Notes: generated by a model from the letters alone, not told the origin. A DNA stretch of 64,000 nt from Phymatolithon calcareum (GCA_977006965.1 OZ345364.1:1302001-1366000), one strand, 5' to 3'; counted from the stretch's first letter, positions 54,137 through 64,000 are shown. Program-made: numbers and translations.

Positions 54137-56314
54137 ATGGACCAAGCACAGAGACAAGATATTAGACCATCCCCAGCAGCCACCTCAGATGCGGTTGGGA
54201 GTATGTCTACTTTGCAAAAACGTCGAATGGATGAAGCGGCTGGGGAATACAACCCATTCGAAGAAGATTGGGTTTGCTGCAAGAAGCTCAAGTGTACACT
54301 CACAGCTGATAAGACTTACACAATTGCTCAGCGCCGTCGATTTCTAGTCATGCCCAGAGTGGAACGCAAAGTCACTCTCAGGGCGTTTCTTCAAGAGCAA
54401 GGATACTTCCAATTCAATGGGAAAAGGGTCTGTTCTACATTCTTGATCAAGGCGCTTTCGTTCTCCAACAGCATGATTGCTGCTGTAAAAGAGAATCCTG
54501 CCGCAAGATCATCATCCAGTGTTTCAGTCCTCCCTCGGGAAGGACCAACAGATGCAAGAAAATATGAGGTTTTGGTATTCTTGCGGAGAATGGCAGATCT
54601 CATTGGAGGAATTATGCCCGATTCGAATGAGATTCACTTGCCGTACAGCCGAAAGTCCGATGTTTACAAAGAGATGCGTCGATGCTATATGAAGGACAGG
54701 CCTGCTACCTGTGTTCTCCCGCCAGTCTCAATGTCCTACTTCTTCCGTGTTTGGAAGGAGTGCGCTTCTCATATCAAAGTGCGTAAAATCCACCGGTTTG
54801 CTAAATGTTTCGACTGCGAGTTTTTCCGCGATCGCCTTGCGAAGGCAGGGCTTAACGAAGCCAAATGTCGATCGCTAATGCAGTGCAAACAAGATCATAT
54901 TGCGTTTATCCGAGGAGAGCGGGAAGAGTACGCTGCGAAGCGTACACTTGGTATTCGCTGCCCTTCTAAGTACTGCTCCATTATCGTAGATGGCGCGGAC
55001 CAATCTGCCTTCGGTTTGCCACATTTTGTGTACAACACTAAGAATCTGAAAGGAGAAGCAATCAAGGTTCGTCTCGTCGGAGTGAAAGAACACCTTCCTG
55101 TTCCAAATATACACTTATTTCTGATGACAGAGGAGCACGAAACTGGCGCTAACCACATCGTCGAGACAGTTCACAGGGTGCTCACAGACAAGGCCCGAAA
55201 AATCTCTCTGCCCCCGGTGCTGTTCCTGCAGGCCGATAACTGTGCAAGAGAGAATAAGAATCGATATCTCATGGCGTACATGGAGCTCCTACTGTGTATG
55301 GGTGTTTTCATGGAGATTTTTGTATCCTTCCTACCTGTCGGGCATACACATGAAGACATCGATCAGGTCTTCAGTAGAACATCTGTACACCTCAGATCCC
55401 ACGAGGCTCTCACAATCTCTCAGCTCGCAAGGGAGCTGGAAAAAGCCTATTCTCCCACACCCGTTGTTTCCGAGATGCGAAACATTGCAAACTTCAGTAA
55501 CCTTTGTGAGAATGAGCGCTGCTTGAACCCCGTGTCTAATTGGACTGAGCTCCGTTACTTTCGGTTTACGCGATCATCAAGCCAGCCGAGAAACAGCCTC
55601 GAGAGCTTCGGTCCTGAATGCAGTGCTAAAGTGAATGCCAGAGAAGAATGGAAGCCGTTTCTTCACGGGCGCACGTTCACCCGTTTCACACCCGATCTTC
55701 GCAAAACTCCTCCAACAACTACAAAAACACTTACGAACGAGGCAAACGTGAAGAAGCGCCTTGATTCTGCGAGGGACAACATTGCCAATGAGCGTATTTT
55801 GGAGGATCTCGATGTCCTCCGCACGAGAGTGTTCACTCCACGTGAGGATTCCTTTCATTGGGAACTTGAGACTGCCATTGAGTTGAACGGCGGCTTCCGC
55901 TCCATCCATGCTGCTGCAGCAAGCGGCTTAGATCCTCCTGCCCCGGAGCTGGAAGCGCGCGATTATAATCTCAACTACGACTATGCACCTGGACAAATGG
56001 TTGCCATCCGTCCCGAAACTAACGCCAGGACGTTTTGGGTCGCGAAAATTGAAAGGATCCACAAAGACAACGACGGATTCGTATGCGAATTAACGGTGCG
56101 ATGGTACGAAGTCTATGGCGCTAATAAGAAAGATCCCTACAAGGCAAAATATGCTCCTGCAGTGCGTCGTGAGGGGTCTGTATCACGACCACGAGAGAGT
56201 CCTTGGCGCGACACGATTGACGCAAGTTCAGTTTTCGTTACTTTTGACAGTCTTAAGGCAGACTATACGCTCCAAACTGCCACGCAAAAGAAGATTCGCA
56301 ATTGCTTGCCCTGA
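54137..56314 (+). CDS. DUF7869-like RNase-H-fold protein, probable transposase
   Basis: A 725-residue intact frame. The N-terminus has a short Cys/Lys segment (WVCCKKLKC) and a helical DNA-binding-like part, then a Cys-rich region (CFDCEFF...C...C). The core has three acidic stations at about residue 284 (IIVDGADQSAF), about 366 (LQADNCARENKNRY) and about 402-408 (FLPVGHTHEDIDQVFS), in the order and spacing of RNase-H-fold DDE enzymes. This is the pattern of the large eukaryotic DUF7869 family. The C-terminal 110 residues form a beta-rich, chromo/BAH-like module (YDYAPGQMVAIRP, TFWVAKIERI, VRWYEVYG). As the only intact RNase-H-like gene in the element it is the best candidate transposase; that role is inference. 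Start at ATG 54137, with no upstream in-frame alternative seen. Confidence 0.8.
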   Translation: MDQAQRQDIRPSPAATSDAVGSMSTLQKRRMDEAAGEYNPFEEDWVCCKKLKCTLTADKTYTIAQRRRFLVMPRVERKVTLRAFLQEQGYFQFNGKRVCSTFLIKALSFSNSMIAAVKENPAARSSSSVSVLPREGPTDARKYEVLVFLRRMADLIGGIMPDSNEIHLPYSRKSDVYKEMRRCYMKDRPATCVLPPVSMSYFFRVWKECASHIKVRKIHRFAKCFDCEFFRDRLAKAGLNEAKCRSLMQCKQDHIAFIRGEREEYAAKRTLGIRCPSKYCSIIVDGADQSAFGLPHFVYNTKNLKGEAIKVRLVGVKEHLPVPNIHLFLMTEEHETGANHIVETVHRVLTDKARKISLPPVLFLQADNCARENKNRYLMAYMELLLCMGVFMEIFVSFLPVGHTHEDIDQVFSRTSVHLRSHEALTISQLARELEKAYSPTPVVSEMRNIANFSNLCENERCLNPVSNWTELRYFRFTRSSSQPRNSLESFGPECSAKVNAREEWKPFLHGRTFTRFTPDLRKTPPTTTKTLTNEANVKKRLDSARDNIANERILEDLDVLRTRVFTPREDSFHWELETAIELNGGFRSIHAAAASGLDPPAPELEARDYNLNYDYAPGQMVAIRPETNARTFWVAKIERIHKDNDGFVCELTVRWYEVYGANKKDPYKAKYAPAVRREGSVSRPRESPWRDTIDASSVFVTFDSLKADYTLQTATQKKIRNCLP

Positions 56315-56821
56315 AGGGTTCCTCAATTCTCTCTAACTGTCATTACAACCTCGCGTTATAGCTCTAGCTTTCATCTCTATACAATTCGTCACCACATTCC
56401 ATGGTTACCTTTGCTCTTCGTGACAGTATACGTAGTACTTATGCTCCCGAACGCCATCATTCACTGGTAGCAAAGGAGGTCACAAACCTCACATAGCGCC
56501 CCCTCGCCCACACGAATTTACGTCTTCTGATTGCTACAGTTCGTCGAACCACGCCCGGTTATAAGCTCAAACAATTGTATAAATGGGGAAAACGTAGCAT
56601 TACAAACAGGACTCCTCTCAGATAGTGAAAACCTCAGAATATAATGCAATAAGCCTGTCAGGGCATTCGCGTAAGGTGATGTACATATTTTCATTCCTCA
56701 TATGTTCTTCAATGCGTTGAAATGCTCTCCACAATTGGCATGAAGATGCAGAGAAAAACTGCGTAACCATGCCTGTAGTACAGGCACGGTGACGTCTCAG
56801 AGGATTAAAAGAAGGGTTCTC
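56315..56821. other. Transposon spacer, no gene seen
   Basis: Between the DUF7869-like gene and the repeat array; no domain or repeat recognised. Confidence 0.35.
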
Positions 56822-58260
56822 CACAGTGTCGGCACAGTGTCACAATTTCGTGAAGGAAAATCTGACACCGGCCCGACACTGTGGGCCAAGCACAGGTTTC
56901 TGCAGCTTATATCGCGAAACATAGTCCTTTTCACATTTCCGGCGCCACCAGGGCCTCGGCACAACAAAATCCATCCTGTCGAATGTGCCGGTACAGTGGC
57001 AAAATTTCGCTTGCGAAAGCTGGCCGCTGTGCCAACACGTTGCCTCCGACGAAGGATTCAACAGCTTCATCGCTAAAAACGAATTCATGCGCTGTCCTCG
57101 CATCTTTTTGCATCTCAACGCACCGAAAGCCAGCTTCCATAATGTGCCGGCACAGTGCCAGATATTCTCGATGGAAATTCTGGCACTGTGCCGACACTGA
57201 TGGTCAAGCACGGGCATCTCTCGTGCGTATCGATAAAGAATAGTGTCCTTGATTTCCTTGCACTTGATTGCGTCTTATAGTAGTTGAAGAGAGCTTCTCA
57301 AAATTGTTTGCATAGTGCCAGATTTTCGCTGTGGAAATTCTGGCACTGTGCGGACACTGAGGGTCAAGCACAGGCGTCTCTCGCATATGCCGAGAGAGAA
57401 GTGTGCTCTCGATTTCCTTGTATTCGTTTGCGGCTTACAACGGTTGAAGGGAGCTTCTTGAAAGAGTTGGCACCGTGCCAGGTTCTCGGGAAAGAAACTG
57501 TGCAACTGCGTTCACACTTTGGTGAAAGTGTGGACGCAGTAGCACAGTTTACCCATGGATAAGAGATAGGCTTCAGCTTCTTATGCAGCGCGGGAAGAGC
57601 TCCCTTCGTTTCGTCGCAAGTGCTTACATCTCATGAGAACCAAGACGACGAGTCTCCCAGCTGCCGACACAGTGGGAAAATGTCGCAATGGACATTTGGC
57701 AACTGCGCCGACACTTTGGGGTTTGTTTCTGCCTTGAGCAGCATACATCTCGAGAGAAGAGCTCCCTTAGTCTTGTGTTAATTTCTTTCATTCATAAAAT
57801 CCAAAGGCAGCTTCTCCAAAGTGCTAACGGAGGGGAAGATTGTCCTGAAAGGACCTTTTGCCACTGTGCGAACATTTTGCTCTGGGCCAGGCTTTGAATC
57901 TTGAAGTTGCGCGAGAAGAGTGCGTCTCGTCTCCTCGAAGCTTCTTGCACCTCAGTGGAGTCAGAGTCATCTTCCCCAAAGTGCCGGCACAGTAGCAGAA
58001 TTTCCAGAAGGAAATTTTGCTTCTGTGTCAACACATTGGCGCAGGGACAGGCTTTCACTGCTGAAGTAGTGCGAGAAAAGTACCCTCTCTCTCTGCACAG
58101 CTGCGCACATCCCATTGCGTCTGGGAAGTGCCGGCACAGTGGCAGAATTTCCAGAAGGAAATTTTGCCACTGTGTCAACATTTCGGCACTGGGACAGGCT
58201 TCGGCTGTTGAACTTGCCGGAGAAGAGCACTCTTCGTTTTCTAGAAGCTGCCTTCAGCTG
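56822..58260. repeat. Nine-unit hairpin repeat array, period about 160 bp
   Basis: Cores lie at about 56822, 56983, 57142, 57304, 57464, 57661, 57821, 57979 and 58127. Each has a left arm like GGCACAGTGGCAGAATTTC and a right arm like GAAATTTTGCCACTGTG, separated by 4-8 bases, followed by a conserved AAGCACAGG/GGACAGGCTT segment and an AGAAGAG spacer. Unit 9 pairs over 18 bp with one mismatch; unit 5 has an extra nested hairpin. Short frames on both strands repeat peptides such as CRHSGRISRRKFCHCV, which follows from the repeats and is not evidence of coding. The array lies downstream of the probable transposase. Confidence 0.88.
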
Positions 58261-60424
58261 CTGTCGGGATTTTCCGGCGGAAAGGTCCCTCAGAAGGGTG
58301 GCTTCAGTCCCAAAGCCCGAGCTATGGGCATAAAAATTCCCCGAAGGCCTTCGTGAGTGCTTTCAACCTAGGATGCACTGGGACAGAACCTATGGAAATT
58401 CAACTGAAAATTTACCTTCACGCCCAAAATCTGATCTCATACCACGACGAAAAGACGCAACCCAGAAGACCGGAACCCCCAAGACGTCCTACTGATTTCC
58501 GTGGCGAAGTGAGATACCTCTTGAGGTAGCCGGTAATCTAGGTTTTGACCCAGCAAACACATTTTGTTTCTCCGCCTGCTCGTCCGACGTCGCACAGATC
58601 GTCACCAGAAACCGTATCGCTTACCGTGCAATTCGTGAGGCTTCGTGTCATTGCCGCCCCAGTCATCAGCTCCGCAACATCCTCCCTTTCGAACGCCAAT
58701 TCGGCTTGCCCGTTCACAGCAAACGCGTTCTCGACAAAAGACAAGTGGGCACGCATACTTGGTATTCGTTATGAACTGCTTATACGAGTGGTGCACTATT
58801 TCCTTCCACGGGCAATGCGCGGCTAATGGGTCTCGCACGTCAACACCATCGCATGCTTCAACAGCGCCGCTTAGATCACGAAGCATGAATGTACTCGTCA
58901 AATTGTGGCATATACTGGACCGCAAAGCGTTCTTCCTGTGCCTCCGCTCACTATGCACTATTATTGCGTTCTTGATGATATTTCATCGAAGAACGAAAAT
59001 CTGCGTCAAGCGACAAGGCATATGGCTACCCGTGCCTCTGTTTGGAGCGCGTCTGGATTTTTTTGACCCGTAGATTGCAATTTGCGATGGTTATACCACA
59101 CACCAGATGCCCTTCGAGATCAAGAGATGGCAGATGTCGCTATAATTCATTGACACAGCAGTATTTTCTCCGCCATACGTTCGTTAACGTCGCCGATACC
59201 ACGATTGTTCTACCACTAAACGCAAGGCGCCTGTGAGGGACGTCTCTAGATTTTCGGCAAAACCAAGAACCTGCCAGCGCAATAGGCCTCGTGGATTTAA
59301 GGCTACGAGTGCTCCTCTTTACGCAACTTTCGTTTCACAATCACGCACGTGTTGCTTAAATGATGCGGCGAAATGGAATTCTTCTCACGGTCACGCATGT
59401 GCAGCAATCTTGAAGTATGCGCGATGAAATCTATGCGCGCCTCACTCGAATATGCCTTGACCACGCGAAGCGCGTCTGATGCCTTCAAGGCGTGACAATA
59501 CCGCCTGGTCGAATCTCTGGGACTATCGGACAAGGAACTTCACGCGTTCGTATACATCCATCTTTGCAGCGACTGCGGACGACACCTCGAACCCAACAAC
59601 GCCCAGTGTCGCAAATTAGCGGGAATGTCAAGGACAGAGTATTGTGCATATTAAGTGCGGACCGAAAGCATATGAAGCTGCGATGGCGTTAATCCAGGAA
59701 TGACTGTGCCCTGACCAGCGAGAGAGGCGCTATACGGTGGCGATCTCACATTCGATGAGGCCATGTCTCATTCTTCGTCTGCTCTTACGGGTGTATTGAC
59801 GGCCAAAAAAGGGACTCTATTTTCGATTTTGAGTTGCTCTGCGTCGTCGCGCCGGCTTTGCGACTGTCGTGCTTGCGGAGGGGCGGTAAGATCGCTGTGC
59901 TGCCATTGTATAGAAGTTTAGCCCGGCTTCGCATCCGTCAATTGCGGCGAGCACAAGCCTGGTATAGGAATAGTAGTAAGAGAGCAATCGTTGCTGATAT
60001 TGCGAAAATTCAGCGCTTGATGGGGCGCACAACTGAAGCACCATAGATTTGAGGGTGTGGCAAAGTGTATAATAAATTTAGGCTTATTCAGCTCATAGTA
60101 GCTCAAGTTAAGCTTTACTGCTGTACTAGGCTAGCATCGCCCTAGCATTTTGTAGACCCTAGAAGTGGAAGTTACTTTGCGTCCAATGTTAATACTGAAA
60201 AACAACTGTGGATGTTCTTAATCGGTACGCAAACTTGCAAAAACAATCATGTTGTATCATCCATTCTCGACATTTGTTTTTCGGTACAAAAGACGACGAG
60301 CCGTCCTCCCGGTTCACTATAACATCACTCACCGCATCAGTTGTTGGCGGTCTACGGACTCCTCACTTTTCATGACGCACATGGATGCGTTGAGGGCCTC
60401 AAACACGAGAACAGTCTGCGTTAT
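58261..60424. other. Transposon interior, no recognisable gene
   Basis: Several short frames on both strands (for example + 58645-59073, with a hydrophobic LCLRSLCTIIAFLMIF) but no domain recognised. Confidence 0.35.
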
Positions 60425-61599
60425 AAAAGTTCAGGAAGGCCCGACTTCTTAAGTCTCCCCAATAGTGCGGCAATATGTGTCAATAATTTCCGTTTCATGC
60501 AAGTGCCTGACATCTTTCTTGGTTGGATACATTCAGGTTGATGTCCTCTTGCCTCATAGTAACATTCACATAGGCAAAGGGATGTTACCCCTAGACAAAA
60601 ATTCGGAGAAGGCGGGGTCAATGGTACGTTTCAGAGGCCCACACTCAACCAGTCTGCCATTGATGAAAAGAATAAAAATGCGCTTTTTAAACTTGAAACT
60701 CGCTTTGACCAAGGTCTCGACGCGAACTCCATTCGCCACGATCTCTGCATCAACGTTAAGCAACTCATGTGCGACATGTGCTCCAAACGCAGCGCGAATG
60801 TTTTCTGTGGCCGTTGCGTCAGGCAGGGTGCGCACATCTGGGCGCTGACTGGCGCTACCTATTCATGGAGCTTTGCGCGGACAAACGCAACACTAGGATA
60901 ACGAATCGCGTAACGCGCAACAACGGCCACAATAGCGCGGTACTCTTCGCCGGTGGCTCGCAAGGCGTTACGGAGGTTTTCGAGATTGAAAAAACAGGTC
61001 CTCGACAGAAGTACCCTGTACGGCCGCAACTGCGCGTGGGTTCCCACGAAGAGCGCGGTCGAAGTACCGCCGAATATCCGAGGCGAGAGTCTGGGGTCTT
61101 CGTGAGGACAGACACACGAGCCACGTAGGACACAAGTGCCAGGGCTTCGCCACGAAACCCAAAGGGAGAGACGGTGCGGAGGTCGTCAAAAGTGCGCAGT
61201 TTAGAGGTGGCAAAGCGGAGCGAGAGCAAGGACAGATCCAGTAAGCGAGATACCCTGTACGGCCGCAACGGCGCACGGGTTGCCACGAAGAGCGCCGTCG
61301 AGGTAGGCCGCCGAATAACCGAGGCGAGAGTCCGGGGTCTTCGTGAAAACAGACACACGGGACACGTGGGACACAGATTCCAGGGCCTCGCCACGAAACC
61401 CAAACGCAGAAACGATGCGGAGGTCGCCAAACGTGGGAAGTTTAGAGGTGGAAAAGCGGTGACAGATCAAGGGCAGATCTTCGACAGCGATCCCGTGACC
61501 ATCTTCAGTGACTCGCAGTAGCCTCACTCCGGCCGGGATCCGGTTTACGACCGACTTAGACAAGCACATGATTTTCCCCATGGGGGCGGAGGGCTCCAT
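60425..61599 (-). pseudogene. MLH1/MutL-type mismatch repair gene fragment, broken
   Basis: Minus strand from ATG 61599. The N-terminus is IMCLSKSVVNRIPAG. The block with the ATP-binding N-box (ENSLDAG region) is missing, and the sequence runs straight into [28 protein letters not shown] and [13 protein letters not shown] (GHKL motifs). A second diverged copy of the TSKL-GFRGEAL segment follows in tandem. Then come [35 protein letters not shown] and FINGRLVECGPLKRTID (MLH1-type transducer domain), and LLTHIAALLGRLKKSG. Frameshifts separate the pieces. No ATPase could be made. It lies just inside the right terminus, so it is probably a captured host gene fragment. Confidence 0.8.
61012..61489 (-). 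repeat. Tandem duplication (about 239 bp) inside the MLH1-like fragment
   Basis: TACCCTGTACGGCCGCAAC at 61012 and again at 61251 starts two direct copies, both covering the TSKL to GFRGEAL to [12 protein letters not shown] segment. They differ at roughly one base in eight, so the duplication is not recent. Confidence 0.8.
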
Positions 61600-61657
61600 T
61601 TTGTCAGCATCTATAATGACACATCCGGGTCCTGAGGAGAAGAATTGTCTGTGTTGC

Positions 61658-61946
61658 GTTCGAGCGTCAACCGCGCGAATAAAGTGGAACTGTACGCAAA
61701 AACAGTTTTTGGGGGCGGATCGCTTCTTATGATACAAGATTCAAATACTATTTTGGAAATAAATTTAACCAGACAAATCTCGTGTGCACACTACTACTCT
61801 GTATCAGATCCTTTTTCGAATTTGGCTACATTTTGTATTTGTTCTTGTGCTGTTCAATAAGCCGACTATATTTCTTTTTAATTTTTTTGAGAAAATGTTT
61901 CTAACGTTTTTCAAAATAATTTACGTAATTTTACGGTCATAGTGTT
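61658..61946. repeat. Right terminal inverted repeat (about 290 bp)
   Basis: Inverted partner of 48568-48856; ends CGGTCATAGTGTT before the TTGG duplication. Confidence 0.8.
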
Positions 61947-61950
61947 TTGG
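61947..61950. repeat. Target-site duplication TTGG, right (13-kb transposon)
   Basis: Copy of 48564-48567; after it the gypsy frame continues SRITKATCSQ. Confidence 0.75.
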
Positions 61951-63180
61951 TCTCGTATCACCAAAGCTACATGTAGCCAAAGAGACCACGCTGGCCCCCG
62001 AATCTCAAACGTGGGTGACGGTGTCGTTGGAGCGGGTGGGACTAGCAGTGCTGCAGTCCTTGTCGAAGCTATATTACGCGTACGCGATTTCGATCTCGAA
62101 TGGAGTGGCCACGCTATAATCCAAAGAGCCATTCTGGATTCTGGTGGTACATTTTTCGAAAATGACACGCTCTCTGAAATAGGGGCAAGTGGTGGGTACG
62201 GTCTTGCCGCATCCGACAGAAGTGCTCAACAGCTCCGTGTCTGTCTCAGATGTTCTGCGATTGATTCCAGACACCGAAGCCGACATCTCGTTCCCCCGTG
62301 ACACCCCAAGCGAGGAGATACCAGCGCAGAATCGCGAATGTCTTGCGAGCTTAGACCTGTCTCACATAGCCGAAGATCATCAGGACGCTATTAGCGATCT
62401 CTTAATACCCTTTTCGAGAATGTAGAGCGGCGAGTTTGGCGAAATATCGGCTACTACGCACCATATTGACCTGACTCCAGGAGCAAGACCGGTCGCCTTG
62501 CCGCTGTAACTAACAGGCCCTCCAGCCCGCAGGTGGAACAGTTGGATTTGGATCGCATGCTGTTGATAAGAGTCATTGAACCAGCGCAGTGCCCTTGGGC
62601 ATCTCCGGCTGTCCTGGTACCCAAAGCCGACGGACCTTTGCGCTTTTGCGTCGATTATCGCTAACTCAATGCAGTGAGCGTTAAGGATACATATACGATC
62701 CCGAGAATGGACGAGTTCATCGATTAACTCAGCACAGCCAATGTATTCTCCACCCTGGATTGTAACTCTGGCTACTGGAAGGTCTCGATTGCGGGAGACG
62801 ACCGGAACAAAACAGACTTTGTTTGCCACTCTGACCTTTATCGTTTCAAGAGAATGCTGCTCGTCTGACGAACGCGCCCGCGACATTCCAACGTACGCTG
62901 GACATTCTTCTTGCACAGTTTACGTGGAAAACAGGTTTGGTCTACCTGGACGACATTATCATTTTCTCGAATGATACCGCGTCGCATTTCGACGACGAAC
63001 GTACTGTGCTCCACATCCTGAAGGACGCAGATGTATCGCTCAAGCTTGAGAAATGCAAGTTTTTCACCGACATGGGTAGCTATCTTGGACAAGTTATTCG
63101 GCCCGGAGAGCTTAGGTGGACACGACTCGAACGGCAGCTCGTCGTGAGGCTCAGCCTCCTCGGACATAGACAGAGCTGAG
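61951..63180 (+). pseudogene. Gypsy reverse transcriptase region, degenerate
   Basis: Continues the gypsy element after the transposon. Ty3-type RT blocks are visible: [65 protein letters not shown], then VYLDDIIIFSN (catalytic YLDD) and LEKCKFFTDMGSYLGQVI. TAA stops interrupt at 62662-62664 and 62725-62727, and there are frame changes near 62440-62540 and 62860-62940. Non-functional. Confidence 0.85.
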
Positions 63181-63193
63181 ATGGTGCCTTGGG

Positions 63194-63889
63194 TTGTGCA
63201 ATGTATACCGCCGGTTCGTCCACGACTTTGCCGACATCTCAGCCCCGTTAAACAAACTGCTGAAAAAAAGCATGACGACGAAGCTCACTCCTTTTGGCGA
63301 CGCCGAGCTGCATGCTTATCGAAAGCTAATTGACGTGGTCGCCTCTCCCCCCCCGGTGCTAGCTCTCCCGAAACCGGGACTTCCATATACGTTGGATACC
63401 GATGAGAGTGCGAACACTGTAGGCGTCGGAGCCTTTCAACTGGACCACGGAGAGAGACGCCTTATTGGATTCTGGTCGCGTTCTCTCATTCTAGATGGGA
63501 AGAATTACTCGGCATCCAAGCGAGAATGTTTCGCGGTCGTTTGGGCTGTGACGACACTGAGACCCTATCTGCAGGGGGCGAAATTCGCCGTGTATATCGA
63601 TCGTGCAGCGCCGCGATGGCTACTGGAAATCGCTGAAACTTCTGGGCGACTTATGCGCTGGAGGTTACGCCTGTCTGAGTTTACGTTCTACGTTGTTTAT
63701 AAGAAAGCGAATGAAAACATGCAGGCCGACGCGTTGTCTCGCTTAAAAACTATGGGAAAAACAACAGCAGATTTGGACGAAGAAATCCCCTGCTTCCACA
63801 TGAACGAATTTTCACAAAATAATCTCGACGCCGAGAATAGCGAATATAACGGACTTGGGGATGAGAGCGAGATAGGCGAAACGCTTTGA
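63194..63889 (+). CDS. Gypsy RNase H region
   Basis: A 231-residue frame. It opens with CNVYRRFVHDFADISAPLNK, the RT thumb/connection block, then the Ty3-type RNase H: YTLDTDESANTVGVGAFQ, RLIGFWSRSL, NYSASKRECFAVVWAV and MQADALSRLK. It follows the RT region after a frame break. The integrase and 3' LTR should lie beyond the window. Confidence 0.85.
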   Translation: MCNVYRRFVHDFADISAPLNKLLKKSMTTKLTPFGDAELHAYRKLIDVVASPPPVLALPKPGLPYTLDTDESANTVGVGAFQLDHGERRLIGFWSRSLILDGKNYSASKRECFAVVWAVTTLRPYLQGAKFAVYIDRAAPRWLLEIAETSGRLMRWRLRLSEFTFYVVYKKANENMQADALSRLKTMGKTTADLDEEIPCFHMNEFSQNNLDAENSEYNGLGDESEIGETL

Positions 63890-64000
63890 TATCCGCCTTC
63901 ATACCGCTCCAGAAGAAATTGTCCGAGATGCATTGCAACGTAGTGTCCGTGCCTCGATGTCCGCTGAGCCCACAGTGACCAATGATGGCAATTTTTGTGA
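63890..64000 (+). other. Gypsy pol continuation, truncated by the window end
   Basis: Sequence between RNase H and the expected integrase; cut off at 64000. Confidence 0.4.

Larger units (their letters stand above)
48568..61946. mobile_element. 13.4-kb DNA transposon with ParB-methyltransferase and DUF7869-like genes
   Basis: Defined by inverted termini starting AACAC(C/T)ATGACCG, strongly similar over the first 97 bp and recognisable for about 290 bp, and by the TTGG duplication. It sits inside a gypsy element. Contents: ParB/methyltransferase gene (-, 50059-52959), a 33-bp-arm hairpin (53191-53276), a DUF7869-like gene (+, 54137-56314), a nine-unit hairpin repeat array (56822-58260), an unassigned stretch, and a broken MLH1-like fragment (-, 60425-61599). 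Size, long termini and cargo do not match mariner, hAT, CACTA or Polinton. The superfamily is unassigned. Confidence 0.85.

Noticed and set aside
57792-58356. Repeat-encoded proteins on both strands of the hairpin array
   Set aside because: Repeated peptides appear in several frames and on both strands, which is expected from a palindromic DNA repeat; there is no start or domain in common.
48570-61944. CACTA-type termini (CACTATG on the right end)
   Set aside because: The left end reads CACCATG, the duplication is 4 bp (TTGG) starting two bases further out, and no CACTA transposase is present.

Overview
The window looks like eukaryotic nuclear DNA that is poor in host genes and very rich in transposable elements. 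Host-type genes read as single uninterrupted frames with no visible introns (a RING membrane protein, a secreted trypsin-fold protein, an aldo/keto reductase and two NLR-like WD40 receptors). Around them is a mosaic of LINE, copia, gypsy, mariner and hAT debris. An intron-poor, TE-loaded alga, for example a florideophyte red alga, would fit, but that is inference; nothing here proves the taxon.

Layout. 1-4 kb: no convincing gene; several perfect or near-perfect hairpins, a 131-bp foldback and a decayed LINE reverse transcriptase. 4.1-4.95 kb: membrane RING-H2 E3 ligase (+). 7.2-10.8 kb: fragments of LINE elements. 11.9-12.7 kb: secreted trypsin-like protein that has lost its catalytic His and Ser (-). 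14.2-15.2 kb: aldo/keto reductase (-). 17.6-21.1 kb: NLR-like WD40 protein lacking the nucleotide-binding core (-). 22.4-25.8 kb: one LINE inserted inside another, with a 13-bp target duplication. 27.6-31.6 kb: the intact paralogue, with N-terminal helical domain, NB-ARC and about 12 WD40 blades (+).

32.3-40.55 kb: a Ty1/copia element (-) with about 98% identical LTRs and a TCTAG target duplication. It is followed after 9 bp by a Tc1/mariner element (40.56-42.15 kb). 42.2-44.65 kb: LINE RNase H debris split by a 1.14-kb hAT element with an 8-bp target duplication. From about 45 kb to the window end: a Ty3/gypsy element (+), with gag and protease at 45.7-48.56 kb and RT/RNase H at 61.95-63.9 kb.

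The gypsy element is split by the most striking object in the window: a 13.4-kb DNA transposon at 48568-61946. It has inverted termini of about 290 bp, a TTGG target duplication whose removal restores the gypsy reading frame, and divergent genes for a ParB-like/DNA methyltransferase fusion and a DUF7869-like RNase-H-fold protein (probable transposase). A 33-bp-arm hairpin lies between those two genes. It also carries a nine-unit array of hairpin repeats of about 160 bp and a broken, partly duplicated fragment of an MLH1-type mismatch repair gene. I could not match this combination to a named superfamily, and it is the best candidate for an undescribed system.
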